This document shows, piece after piece, positions 24,931 through 32,840 of a stretch of 62,092 nt of DNA. The position numbers and the translations under genes are program-made. Within the stretch, counting starts at the first letter, position 1. Each line of letters starts with the position of its first letter. The notes under the pieces are model-generated. The model ran no database searches, was not told the DNA's origin, and saw only the letters and a program-made list of their open reading frames with translations. Source of the stretch: DATMTS01 sp035564555. Lineage in GTDB: Bacteria; Actinomycetota; Actinomycetes; Actinomycetales; Microbacteriaceae. The DNA lies in contig DATMTS010000101.1 of assembly GCA_035564555.1 (NCBI GenBank), forward strand, positions 1 to 62,092. The letters are read 5' to 3'.

Positions 24931-26236
24931 TGTTCACCCTCCTTCCCGTGGTTCCGATCTGGGTCGTACTTCGCGACGCGGCGCTTCCCAGCACGTCGTC
25001 GTCTTCGTCGTGACTTCGCCAGTCATCGGGCAGCAGGTAGTCGAGGATGTCGTCAATGGTCACCACCCCGACGAGTCGGTGGTTGTCGTCGACGACCGGC
25101 ACGGACACGAGGTCGTAACTGGCCAGGATGCGCGAGACTTCGGCCGCCGAGGTGTCGGCGGAGACCGGCTCCAGGCTCTGGTCGAGGATCGTGCCCAGAC
25201 GCTCGTGCGGCGGGTAGCGCAGCATGCGCTGAAAGTGCACCATGCCGAGGAACCGGCCGGTGGGAGGTTCGTACGGGGGAAGGGTCACGCAGACCGCGGC
25301 GCCGAGCGCCGGCGCCAGCTCGGATCGCCGGATGAGGGCGAGGCCTTCTGCCACGGTGGCGTCTGCCGAAAGGATCACCGGTTCGGTCGTCATCAGACCG
25401 CCAGCGGTGTCGGGCGCGTAGCTGAGCAGCATGCGCACGTCGTCCGCCTCTTCGGGCTGCATGAGCTCGAGCAGATGCTCGCCCCGCTCATCGGGCAGCT
25501 GCGCGATCAGGTCAGCAGCGTCGTCGGGCTGCATCTGATCGAGCACGTCGGCGGCACGGTCGTCGTCGAGTCCGGCGAGGATCTCCACTTGATCGCTCTC
25601 CGACATCTCCTCCAGCACGTCGGCGAGCCGGTCGTCGGGCAGTTCACCCGCGACCTCCAGCCGGCGCTGCTCGGGCAGATCGAGCAAGGTGTTAGCGAGG
25701 TCTGCTGGCTTCAAATCGGAGTAGGTGGCGATGAGCTGTTCGGCGGACTGCGCTTGACCCTGTGCGGTCTTCTCACGCACCTCGTCCCACCGGGCGAAGA
25801 CCGTGGGACCCTTCGCGAACGGCGACGGACTCGTCTTGGGACGACGCACGAAAAGCTGCGCGATCGCCCACTCGCCCGGTCTGCTCTGCTCGATGGCGAC
25901 ATCCTCGATCGTGGCCGGACCGGAGCCGTCGCGGAACACCACGGTGCGGCCGAGGATCTCCGCGATCACGCGCACTTCTCCGCCGCGCTGCTCGAACCTG
26001 CGAACGTTGATGAGCCCCGTCGTGATGATCTGGCCGGAGCCGATGCTCGTCACGCGTCCGATCGACACGAACACCCTGCGTTTGCCGGGGATCTCGACGA
26101 CGAGACCGACCACGCGCGGCGGATCGCTTTTTCGATAGACCACCAAGACGTCACGCACTTTGCCGACCCGGTCACCCGCCGGATCGAAGACGGTGCACCC
26201 GGCCAATCGGGCGACGAATACTCTGGTGGCACTCAC
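24917..26236 (-). CDS. MgtE intracellular domain / CBS-pair protein without a channel domain
   Basis: A 439-residue soluble protein. Residues 1-150 form two PRC-barrel-like segments (FDPAGDRVGKVRDVLVVY; GRTVVFRDGSGPATIEDVAI). Residues 165-290 are a MgtE_N superhelix of Asp/Glu-rich repeats (ILAGLDDDRAADVLDQMQPD), and residues 295-415 are two CBS motifs. The transmembrane Mg2+ channel domain of MgtE is missing. In MgtE these parts sense cytosolic Mg2+; here they may regulate a partner, possibly the co-operonic DUF1003 protein. GTG 26236 is predicted leaderless (TAAGGT 6 nt upstream). Confidence 0.85.
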   Translation of the reverse strand: MSATRVFVARLAGCTVFDPAGDRVGKVRDVLVVYRKSDPPRVVGLVVEIPGKRRVFVSIGRVTSIGSGQIITTGLINVRRFEQRGGEVRVIAEILGRTVVFRDGSGPATIEDVAIEQSRPGEWAIAQLFVRRPKTSPSPFAKGPTVFARWDEVREKTAQGQAQSAEQLIATYSDLKPADLANTLLDLPEQRRLEVAGELPDDRLADVLEEMSESDQVEILAGLDDDRAADVLDQMQPDDAADLIAQLPDERGEHLLELMQPEEADDVRMLLSYAPDTAGGLMTTEPVILSADATVAEGLALIRRSELAPALGAAVCVTLPPYEPPTGRFLGMVHFQRMLRYPPHERLGTILDQSLEPVSADTSAAEVSRILASYDLVSVPVVDDNHRLVGVVTIDDILDYLLPDDWRSHDEDDDVLGSAASRSTTQIGTTGRRVNNGTS

Positions 26237-26282
26237 AACTAAACCTTAGTCGCGCAAGGTTGGACCATGGGACAATGGCCCG
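26237..26282. promoter_or_regulatory. 46-bp divergent leaderless promoter region with inverted repeat
   Basis: Minus strand: TAAGGT (26248-26243) ends 6 nt before GTG 26236. Plus strand: GACAAT (26271-26276) ends 6 nt before GTG 26283. Between them AACCTT (26242-26247) and AAGGTT (26256-26261) form an inverted repeat that overlaps the minus-strand -10 and could be an operator for both genes. Confidence 0.5.
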
Positions 26283-26978
26283 GTGAGCAATCAGTCCCCG
26301 TTCGGCGGCCGCGGTCGCGTTCCGCTTCCCTCGGTTCCGCGAGGCGAAGTCATCGCGAGCTATGAAACGTATCCGCAGGCTCAGCAGGCGGTGGACGTGC
26401 TGGCCAGAGCGGATTTTCCGGTCGACAAGGTGTCGATCGTCGGCAGCGATCTGAAGACGGTCGAGCGTGTCACCGGCAAGCTCACCTGGGGCCGGGTCGC
26501 GCTCGCCGGCGCGGCATCCGGTGCGTGGCTCGGGGTGTTCTTCGGTCTGCTGCTGGTGATCTTCTCGCCGGCGACGAACCTCGGATTCATCCTGGCGGCG
26601 GTGCTGATCGGAGCAGGGTTCGGGATGCTCTTCGGCCTCGTCTCGTACGCGATCACGCGCAGCAGGCGCGACTACACCTCGATGACCCAGGTGCTCGCGA
26701 CGAGCTACGCGGTGATCGTCGACCCTGAGTTGGTGAACCGGGCGCGCAACCTGATCGCCGGCGGCGGCCAGCAACCGGCAGCCGGCGCCACGGAGCGTCC
26801 GGTGCAGCAGCATCCCTCCGACCCGCCTCCGGCGCAACCGGAGCCGCCCGAGCACCTGGAACCGTCGCAGGCGGAGCCGGCCGAATCCGAGACACGTGCA
26901 CCCGATTCGACCCAGGCGTCGCCTTCCCAGGAACGTCCTCGCTATGGCGAACGCGACGATTCCGGGCGTGAGGGCTGA
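26283..26978 (+). CDS. General stress protein 17M-like membrane protein
   Basis: A 231-residue protein. The N-terminal domain (residues 20-65, GEVIASYETYPQAQQAVDVLARADFPVDKVSIV, given in part) is of the YflT/GS17M type. Two membrane helices follow (about 72-94 and 100-121), then SYAVIVDPELVNRARNLI and a long disordered Pro/Glu/Gln-rich tail. The role is unknown, with a link to general stress in Bacillus. Divergent from the MgtE-like/DUF1003/mrp operon; GTG start predicted leaderless. Confidence 0.8.
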   Translation: MSNQSPFGGRGRVPLPSVPRGEVIASYETYPQAQQAVDVLARADFPVDKVSIVGSDLKTVERVTGKLTWGRVALAGAASGAWLGVFFGLLLVIFSPATNLGFILAAVLIGAGFGMLFGLVSYAITRSRRDYTSMTQVLATSYAVIVDPELVNRARNLIAGGGQQPAAGATERPVQQHPSDPPPAQPEPPEHLEPSQAEPAESETRAPDSTQASPSQERPRYGERDDSGREG

Positions 26979-27063
26979 GGCCGGCGCTCTTCGTACGCCC
27001 CGTGCAATCGGGTGTTCCGGTGCGGCGCACGCATTCCGACGTGGGAATACGAGCGTTCGCGCA

Positions 27064-28563
27064 TCAGTCGGTGAGCCGCGAGATCCAGGCCTCGACGTCG
27101 TCGGCGGTGCGCGGGATCGCGATCGAGAGGTTCTCCGCGCCGTGGGCGGTGACCAGGATGTTGTCCTCGATGCGCACCCCGATCCCGCGTAGGTGCTCGG
27201 GCACGGTCAGATCGTCCGGCTGGAAATAGAGGCCGGGTTCGATCGTGAACGTCATGCCCGCCTCGAGCACGCCGTCCAGGTACAGCTCACGGCGCGCCTG
27301 TGCGCAGTCGTGCACGTCGAGCCCGAGGTGGTGACTCGTGCCGTGCACCATGTACCGGCGATGCTGCTGCTGATCGGTCTGCAACGCCTCCTCCGCGGTG
27401 ACCGGCAGCAGACCCCATTCCGCTGTGCGCCGCGCGATGACCTCCATCGCGGTGGCGTGGATCTCGCGGAACCGGATGCCGGGTCGCACGACAGCGAACG
27501 CGGCATCGGCAGCCTCGCGCACTGTCTCGTATACCAGCCGCTGAGCATCGGTGAACCGTCCGTTCACCGGGAGGGTTCGAGTGATGTCGGCGGTGTAATA
27601 GCTCTCGACCTCGACGCCAGCGTCGAGCAGGATCACGTCGCCCGGCACGACGGGACCGTTGTTGCGCGTCCAGTGCAGGATGCAGGCGTGCGGACCGGAC
27701 GCGGCGATCGTGTCGTAGCCGACGGTGTTTCCGTCGGAACGGGCCCGGCTGTTGAACGCGCCCTCGACGAGACGCTCGCCGCGCTCGTGGGCTGTGATGC
27801 GCGGGAGGTCGCGGATCACGTCGTCGAAGCCGCGCGCCGTCGCCGCGATCGCCTGGCGGAGCTGGTCGATCTCGTAGTCGTCCTTGACCAGGCGGGCCTC
27901 GGAGAGATCGCGGGCAAGGGAGGTGTCGTCGGGAGCCGTGTCTGCCCCCGATGCGGCGGTACGGGCGGCGTCGACTCGGAGAGTCAGGGCCGGGTCGGCC
28001 TCCCGCAGGATCAGGGTGTCGCCGTCGGCGGCGTCGACGACGCTCGCCAACGCGTCGATGCCGCTCGTGGCGATCGCCAGATCGCCGGAGACCTGCGCGA
28101 GGGAGGGACGCGGGCCGATCCAGAACTCGCCGATCTCGGGGTTCGCGTAGAACTCGTCCGAGTCGCGACCCGCGCGCTCGCGGAAGTAGAGCGTCGCCTC
28201 GTGGCCCGTCGCGGTGGGCTCGAGAACGAGCACAGCGCCCGGCTCGGAGTCGGCCCCCCACCCTGTGAGGTACGCGAAGGCGGAGTGCGCACGATAGGCG
28301 TAGTCCGTGTCGTTGGAGCGCTGCTTGAGCCGGCCTGCCGGCACGATGAGGCGTTTGCCGGGGTAGGCGGCGGAAAGCCGCTGCCGGCGCGACGCTGCGT
28401 ACGATGCCTGCTCACGGGCCGGCGGCACCGGCTCGTCGCGCTGCGCCCAACCCGACGCGATGTACCGCTTGAAATCGTCCGAACCCGGCGTGGTGGAGCG
28501 ATTGGTGGTCGCGCGGGGAGCGGATGTCTTCTGAGTGGTGTCGGCGTTCGTGCTGATGGCCAT
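27064..28563 (-). CDS. pepP: Xaa-Pro aminopeptidase (aminopeptidase P, M24B)
   Basis: A 499-residue cytosolic metallopeptidase. An aminopeptidase P N-terminal domain (residues 35-210) is followed by the pita-bread catalytic domain. Metal ligands lie in LLDAGVEVESYYTADITRT (two Asp), VHGTSHHLGLDVHD (His), FTIEPGLY (Glu) and GVRIEDNILV (Glu). It removes N-terminal residues preceding proline. A GGAGGG ribosome site precedes ATG 28563. It is about 60 residues longer than E. coli PepP, mostly in a Ser/Thr-rich N-terminal extension (residues 1-35). Confidence 0.92.
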   Translation of the reverse strand: MAISTNADTTQKTSAPRATTNRSTTPGSDDFKRYIASGWAQRDEPVPPAREQASYAASRRQRLSAAYPGKRLIVPAGRLKQRSNDTDYAYRAHSAFAYLTGWGADSEPGAVLVLEPTATGHEATLYFRERAGRDSDEFYANPEIGEFWIGPRPSLAQVSGDLAIATSGIDALASVVDAADGDTLILREADPALTLRVDAARTAASGADTAPDDTSLARDLSEARLVKDDYEIDQLRQAIAATARGFDDVIRDLPRITAHERGERLVEGAFNSRARSDGNTVGYDTIAASGPHACILHWTRNNGPVVPGDVILLDAGVEVESYYTADITRTLPVNGRFTDAQRLVYETVREAADAAFAVVRPGIRFREIHATAMEVIARRTAEWGLLPVTAEEALQTDQQQHRRYMVHGTSHHLGLDVHDCAQARRELYLDGVLEAGMTFTIEPGLYFQPDDLTVPEHLRGIGVRIEDNILVTAHGAENLSIAIPRTADDVEAWISRLTD

Positions 28564-28569
28564 CCCTCC

Positions 28570-28604
28570 ATTGTGTCACCGGCATCGATTGTGTCACCGG
28601 CATC
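28570..28604. repeat. 18-bp perfect tandem duplication in the pepP / PHP intergenic region
   Basis: ATTGTGTCACCGGCATCG at 28570-28587 is repeated at 28588-28604 (last base absent). It lies 7 nt upstream of the pepP start codon and about 30 nt from the PHP start, so a promoter or leader element may have been duplicated. Confidence 0.7.
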
Positions 28605-28634
28605 CCGGGCGCCGCCGGGCATACGATTGAGGGC

Positions 28635-29504
28635 ATGCCCGGCGACCCCCAGTTCACTGCACCGGTCGATCTGCACACGCATTCGAGCGTCTCCGACGGT
28701 ACGGAGAGCCCCGGCGAACTCGTGCGGAGCGCTCGCTCGGCCGGTCTGGGCACGGTGGCCCTGACCGATCATGACTCGACGGCGGGATGGCCGGATGCCG
28801 CTGCGACGGCCCGCGAGGTCGGTGTCACGTTCATTCCCGGCATGGAGTTGAGCACCCGCTACGGCTGGAAGAGCGTGCATGTGCTCGCCTACCTGTTCGA
28901 CGCGGACGACCTGCCGCTGGCCGCCGAGACGGCACGCATCCGACAAGCACGGCGCACCCGGGCGGAAGCGATGGTCGACCGGCTCGCGGTCGACTACGAC
29001 CTGACCTGGGAGGACGTGCTCGCGCAGACCACCCCCGGCTCGACGGTCGGCAGGCCGCACATCGCCGACGCGCTCGTGAAGCGGGGACACGTCGATTCCC
29101 GATCCGACGCGTTCGAGACGCTGTTGCATCCGCGCGGCGGTTACTACGAGCCGCTCTACGCTCCGACGCCGCTGGACGGCGTGCGACTGATCAGGGCGGC
29201 CGGGGGCGTGCCGGTGCTCGCGCATCCCGCCACGCGCGGACGCGACCGGGTCGTTCAGGAGGATTACCTCGAGCGGTTGATCGACGCCGGCCTGTTCGGA
29301 CTCGAGATCGACCACCGGGAGAACACCGAGGATGGGAAGGCGTATCTGCGCCAGCTCGCCGAACGTCATGGTCTCGTGCTGACCGGTTCGAGCGACTATC
29401 ACGGGGCCGGAAAGCCGAACCGCCTCGGTGAGAACACGACGCCCCCGCAGGTGCTCGAACGGATCATCGCCGAAGCGGTGGGCACCTCCCCGGTCTACGC
29501 GTAG
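28635..29504 (+). CDS. PHP-domain phosphoesterase (RNase AM / nucleotide 3'-phosphatase type)
   Basis: A 289-residue PHP protein. Metal-binding motifs are in order: DLHTHSSVSDG, ALTDHDSTAG, PGMELSTR, LAHPATRG, GLEIDHREN and TGSSDYHGAGK. The order and length fit the TrpH/YciV group, which hydrolyses 3',5'-nucleoside bisphosphates and matures 5' ends of rRNA in E. coli. That activity is inferred from family membership. TACGAT (28622-28627) lies 7 nt before ATG 28635 with no ribosome site, so the start may be leaderless. Confidence 0.88.
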   Translation: MPGDPQFTAPVDLHTHSSVSDGTESPGELVRSARSAGLGTVALTDHDSTAGWPDAAATAREVGVTFIPGMELSTRYGWKSVHVLAYLFDADDLPLAAETARIRQARRTRAEAMVDRLAVDYDLTWEDVLAQTTPGSTVGRPHIADALVKRGHVDSRSDAFETLLHPRGGYYEPLYAPTPLDGVRLIRAAGGVPVLAHPATRGRDRVVQEDYLERLIDAGLFGLEIDHRENTEDGKAYLRQLAERHGLVLTGSSDYHGAGKPNRLGENTTPPQVLERIIAEAVGTSPVYA

Positions 29505-29615
29505 TCGCGGAATCGGGCAGGTTCGATCCGCGGAACCGCGCAGGTGCGGCGCTGGCGTCAGCGTGCGCAATCGGGGTGCGTCCGTTGTGCCCAGCGCTGT
29601 ACGCCGGTCTGCCAA

Positions 29616-29672
29616 GCGCCAGTTCTCACGCCGTGCGCCAGAAAATCCGGCGCGTGGCGTGAGAAGTGGCGC
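29616..29672. terminator. Long hairpin between convergent PHP and DEAD-helicase genes
   Basis: Left arm 29616-29639, loop 29640-29648, right arm 29649-29672. Pairing is GCGCCA / TGGCGC, a G-G mismatch, TTCTCACGCC / GGCGTGAGAA, two G-U wobbles, then five G-C pairs. No T-run. It occupies the middle of the 204-bp gap and probably terminates both genes. I see no gene elsewhere in the gap. Confidence 0.75.
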
Positions 29673-29708
29673 ACTGCGGTGAAACGTCGCCGGGCTGGCA
29701 GGACCGGG

Positions 29709-31187
29709 CTATTGCGCGGCCGGCGCGCTCGCGCTTCCCGCTCCGCCGCGGCGATTGCGGCTGCGCCGGCGCGGAGCGCTGTTGCCGTCGTGATGCTGCG
29801 AACCGTGACCGTCGTGCGTGCCCGCCGCGACGGGCGCCGCATCCGTGGTCGACGGGGCGGTGCTGGCCGAGGCCGAGCCGGAACGGGTGCGGCGCCGGCG
29901 CGACGATCCCGTCGTGCTCGAAGAAGACGCCTGAGCGCCCTGCCCACCGGATGTTACCTGACCGCCGCGCCCGCTCGCGGCCCGTTCGACCTTCGGCGCG
30001 GGAGTCGGCTTCAGCCGGCCCTTGGCATCCGACGGGATGTCCAGGTCTGAGAAGAGATGCGGCGACGAGGAGTACGTTTCCGTCGGCTCCGGCTGGCCGA
30101 ACTCCAGGGCGCGGTTGATCAGGGCCCACTTGTGCAGGTCGTCCCAATCGACGAACGTCACCGCGATCCCCGTCTTGCCGGCGCGGCCGGTGCGGCCCAC
30201 GCGGTGCAGATAGGCCTTCTCGTCTTCGGGGATCGTGTGGTTGATCACGTGCGTGACGTCGACGACGTCGATGCCGCGCGCCGCGACATCCGTGGCGATC
30301 AGGATGTCTTTCTTGCCGGCCTTGAACGCGGCCATGGCGCGCTCGCGCTGCTCCTGCCCGAGGTCGCCGTGCACCGCCGCCGCGTTGAATCCGCGGTCGT
30401 TGAGTTCCTCGACGAGCTTCGCCGCGGCTCGTTTGGTGCGGGTGAAGATGACCGTCTTGCCGCGTCCCTCGGCCTGCAGGATGCGCGAGATGACCTCGTC
30501 CTTGTCCAGCGCGTGGGCGCGGTAGATGACGTGCTTGATGTTCGCCTGGGTCAGCCCCTCGTCGGGGTCGGTGGCGCGGATGTGAATCGGACGGTTCATG
30601 AAGCGTCGCGCGAGCGCGACGATCGGGCCCGGCATCGTCGCGGAGAACAGCATGGTGTGCCGCACGGCCGGAGTCTGCGCGAAGAGCTTCTCGATGTCGG
30701 GAAGGAAGCCCAGGTCGAGCATCTTGTCGGCTTCGTCGAGCACCATCTCCCGCACATTCGAGAGGTTGAGCAGGCGTTGGCCCGCGAGGTCGAGCAAGCG
30801 TCCCGGGGTGCCGACGACGATCTGCGCGCCGGCCTTGAGCTGCTCGATCTGTCCTTCGTATGCCTTGCCCCCGTAAATGGCGACGACGGAGGTCGGGCGT
30901 CGGGAGGTGCACAGTTCGAGGTCTTCACTGACCTGCATGGCGAGTTCGCGCGTGGGCGCCACGACCAGCGCTTGCACACCCGGCGCCGGATCGGGGCCGA
31001 GCCGCTGGATCAACGGCAGGCCGAAGCCCAGGGTCTTGCCCGTGCCGGTCTTGGCCTGACCGATGATGTCTTGGCCTGCCAATCCGAGAGGAATCGTCTG
31101 CTCTTGGATCGGGAACGGATCGATGATGCCTTTGTCGGCGAGAGCGTCGACCATGTCCTGGTCGATATTGAGATCGGAAAACGTCAC
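29709..31187 (-). CDS. DEAD-box RNA helicase
   Basis: Motifs in order: Q motif FPIQEQTIP, motif I AKTGTGKT, PTRELA, TPGRLLD, motif II DEAD, motif III SAT, VIFTRTKRAA, ATDVAARGID and HRVGRTGRAG. After residue about 385 there is a conserved GQPEPTETYSSSPHLFSDL segment, then a low-complexity Ser/Arg/Gly-rich tail probably binding RNA. Involvement in ribosome assembly or mRNA turnover is likely from family. I chose GTG 31187 (VTFSDLNIDQDMV), where related proteins begin; ATG 31232, 15 codons upstream, is the alternative, and neither has a clear ribosome site. Confidence 0.92.
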   Translation of the reverse strand: MTFSDLNIDQDMVDALADKGIIDPFPIQEQTIPLGLAGQDIIGQAKTGTGKTLGFGLPLIQRLGPDPAPGVQALVVAPTRELAMQVSEDLELCTSRRPTSVVAIYGGKAYEGQIEQLKAGAQIVVGTPGRLLDLAGQRLLNLSNVREMVLDEADKMLDLGFLPDIEKLFAQTPAVRHTMLFSATMPGPIVALARRFMNRPIHIRATDPDEGLTQANIKHVIYRAHALDKDEVISRILQAEGRGKTVIFTRTKRAAAKLVEELNDRGFNAAAVHGDLGQEQRERAMAAFKAGKKDILIATDVAARGIDVVDVTHVINHTIPEDEKAYLHRVGRTGRAGKTGIAVTFVDWDDLHKWALINRALEFGQPEPTETYSSSPHLFSDLDIPSDAKGRLKPTPAPKVERAASGRGGQVTSGGQGAQASSSSTTGSSRRRRTRSGSASASTAPSTTDAAPVAAGTHDGHGSQHHDGNSAPRRRSRNRRGGAGSASAPAAQ

Positions 31188-31347
31188 GTGAGTGTATGCC
31201 TGTCGTATCGATGAGGCCGCGTCGGCGACCATGAATGGCTACGCCGGCGGATTCGGATCGTCTTCGTACAGGCGTAGGGCCGTCGATCCTGTGCCGACGG
31301 CTCCTTCAGTCTACCGACCGGTCGCTGAACGCTCCGGACCGCGCCCA

Positions 31348-31359
31348 TAGAATTGCTGC
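31348..31359 (+). promoter_or_regulatory. Leaderless -10 element of the ferritin-like gene
   Basis: TAGAAT (31348-31353) ends exactly 6 nt before GTG 31360; CTGAAC (31325-31330) is a possible -35 at 17-bp spacing. No Shine-Dalgarno. Confidence 0.6.
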
Positions 31360-32088
31360 GTGGCATCCTGGTTCAAGCGCGTCCGCCCCGCTGTGGAGGC
31401 TCCACGGCTGACGCCGCGCCGCGAGCAACGAGCCGCCGAACGGGTCGACCTGGGCGAGATCGCACCCGCACTCGTGCCGTATCTGGCGCAGGCGGCCTAC
31501 CTGCAGCTGGAGGCGTTCCAGACGCTGTCGCAGTTGGTCTCGGATCTGCCGGATCTGGCCGCAAAGGAGCACGTGGGGAGCGCCGCCGGTTTCGCGCTCG
31601 CCAAGCACAAGGGACTGATCGCCGAGCTGCGCAGGCAGGATGCCGATCCCGTGCAGGCCATGCTGCCGTTCGCCGCGACGATCGACCGGTTCCGTTTCGT
31701 CACCGAGGGTGCCGATTGGCGGGAGAACCTGCTCGGCGTGTATATCACGGCGGGCCTGCTCGACGACTTCTTCATCCGCCTGGCGGCCGGTCTGCCCGGG
31801 GACGTGGGGCCGCGAGCGGCTGGCCTGCTCGGCACGGAGTCGGGAGCGACGGCAGCCGTGCAGATCCTCTCGGCGGAACTCGCGGCAGACCCCCTGTTGG
31901 GATCGCGACTCGCGCTGTGGGGACGAAGGCTCGTCGGCGACACTCTGTTGGTGGCGCGTTCGGCCCTGCACCTGGCGGGAGGCGGCACCCCTGAGGCGCA
32001 GCGTGCGGAACAGCGCGTGGAGCCTGTCTTCACCGAGATCATCGCGGCGCACACCCGCCGCATGGATGCTCTCGGTCTCACCTCTTAA
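31360..32088 (+). CDS. Ferritin-like fold protein
   Basis: A 242-residue all-helical protein recognisable as the actinobacterial ferritin-like (MiaE-like) family. Candidate metal ligands are in AYLQLEAFQTLSQL (Glu), AGFALAKHKGLIAELRR (His, Glu) and RVEPVFTEIIAAHTRRM (Glu, Glu, His). Members resemble tRNA hydroxylase MiaE in fold, but activity in actinobacteria is not established. GTG 31360 is predicted leaderless. It is divergent from the DEAD-box helicase gene, and both could act on RNA, though that is only suggestive. Confidence 0.75.
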   Translation: MASWFKRVRPAVEAPRLTPRREQRAAERVDLGEIAPALVPYLAQAAYLQLEAFQTLSQLVSDLPDLAAKEHVGSAAGFALAKHKGLIAELRRQDADPVQAMLPFAATIDRFRFVTEGADWRENLLGVYITAGLLDDFFIRLAAGLPGDVGPRAAGLLGTESGATAAVQILSAELAADPLLGSRLALWGRRLVGDTLLVARSALHLAGGGTPEAQRAEQRVEPVFTEIIAAHTRRMDALGLTS

Positions 32089-32145
32089 ACGCATCGGATC
32101 GTCATCAGCGCATCGGGACGGCCCTGAGCCGGATCGGCGAGCGGC

Positions 32146-32451
32146 TCAGGCGGGGCGGGCGGCGCCCTTGCTCAGCGACTGGAGCAGGTGCTCGTCGCTG
32201 CGTTGACGCACGGCGCCGATCACCAGGTCGACGGCCACCGTCACCAGTGCCGTCGCGATCAGAGTGACCCACCAGATCCAGCCGGCGTTCCATTTCAGAC
32301 CCGCCCAGGTCAGGAGTTCCCAGAGCACCGCCGCGACCCCCGCGCCGAGCGCGGGAATGAGCACGGCGCCGTGCCGGTGACGCTGCGGCAGCACATAACG
32401 GGCCGTCAGCCCGATGATCGCGCCGCCGAGGGTGATGAACATCAACTCCAT
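32146..32451 (-). CDS. Small membrane protein of unknown function
   Basis: A 101-residue protein beginning MELMFITLGGAIIGLTARYV, with a GGAG ribosome site 8 nt before ATG 32451. Three hydrophobic segments are visible (about residues 3-18, 30-48, 57-82), the last followed by a charged tail (RQRSDEHLLQSLSKG). It begins 20 nt after the end of DUF3107, so the two are probably cotranscribed. I do not recognise a named family with confidence. Confidence 0.72.
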   Translation of the reverse strand: MELMFITLGGAIIGLTARYVLPQRHRHGAVLIPALGAGVAAVLWELLTWAGLKWNAGWIWWVTLIATALVTVAVDLVIGAVRQRSDEHLLQSLSKGAARPA

Positions 32452-32471
32452 CGTCGTTCTCCGCAGCTCTG

Positions 32472-32696
32472 CTAGGCGACGAACCCGACCCGGCGGGCCT
32501 GGTCGCTGCCGATCTCCACGTATGCGATCCCGGCCGACGGCACCACGAAGAGCGTGCCCTTGTCGTCGTGCAACTGAAGGGCGCCGTTGCGCTCCGCGAG
32601 TGCCGCAGTGACCGCCTCGGCGATCTCGGCAGGGGTCTGGTCCGACTCGAAGCTCAGTTCTCGGGGGGCGTTCACGATACCGATGCGGATGTCCAC
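32472..32696 (-). CDS. DUF3107 family protein
   Basis: A 74-residue protein, MDIRIGIVNAPRELSFESDQ, ending YVEIGSDQARRVGFVA. This is the short actinobacterial DUF3107 family (ATP-binding protein in some annotations), with a predicted compact alpha/beta fold. Function unknown. From memory, DUF3107 lies next to the adnAB region in several actinobacteria, including mycobacteria. Confidence 0.9.
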   Translation of the reverse strand: MDIRIGIVNAPRELSFESDQTPAEIAEAVTAALAERNGALQLHDDKGTLFVVPSAGIAYVEIGSDQARRVGFVA

Positions 32697-32828
32697 GGAT
32701 ACAGCCTTTCGTCAGTTCTGCGCCGCGGCGAATCCCTCGTGCGGCCACTGCTCAGATTACGGCAGTCGCGCGTGCCAGCAGGCGACGGTTCTCTGTCGGC
32801 GGAAGCCGCCGGTGTCGGCGGGTGACGC

Positions 32829-32840
32829 TACCGTGACGTC
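32829..32840 (+). promoter_or_regulatory. Leaderless -10 element of adnA
   Basis: TACCGT (32829-32834) ends exactly 6 nt before GTG 32841; no ribosome site is present. The 144-bp gap back to DUF3107 (32697-32840) shows no other feature. Confidence 0.5.

Noticed and set aside
23611..26242. Long plus-strand frames (574 and 586 codons) opposite mrp, DUF1003 and the MgtE-like gene
   Set aside because: Minus-strand products match known families throughout, so these are antisense shadows.
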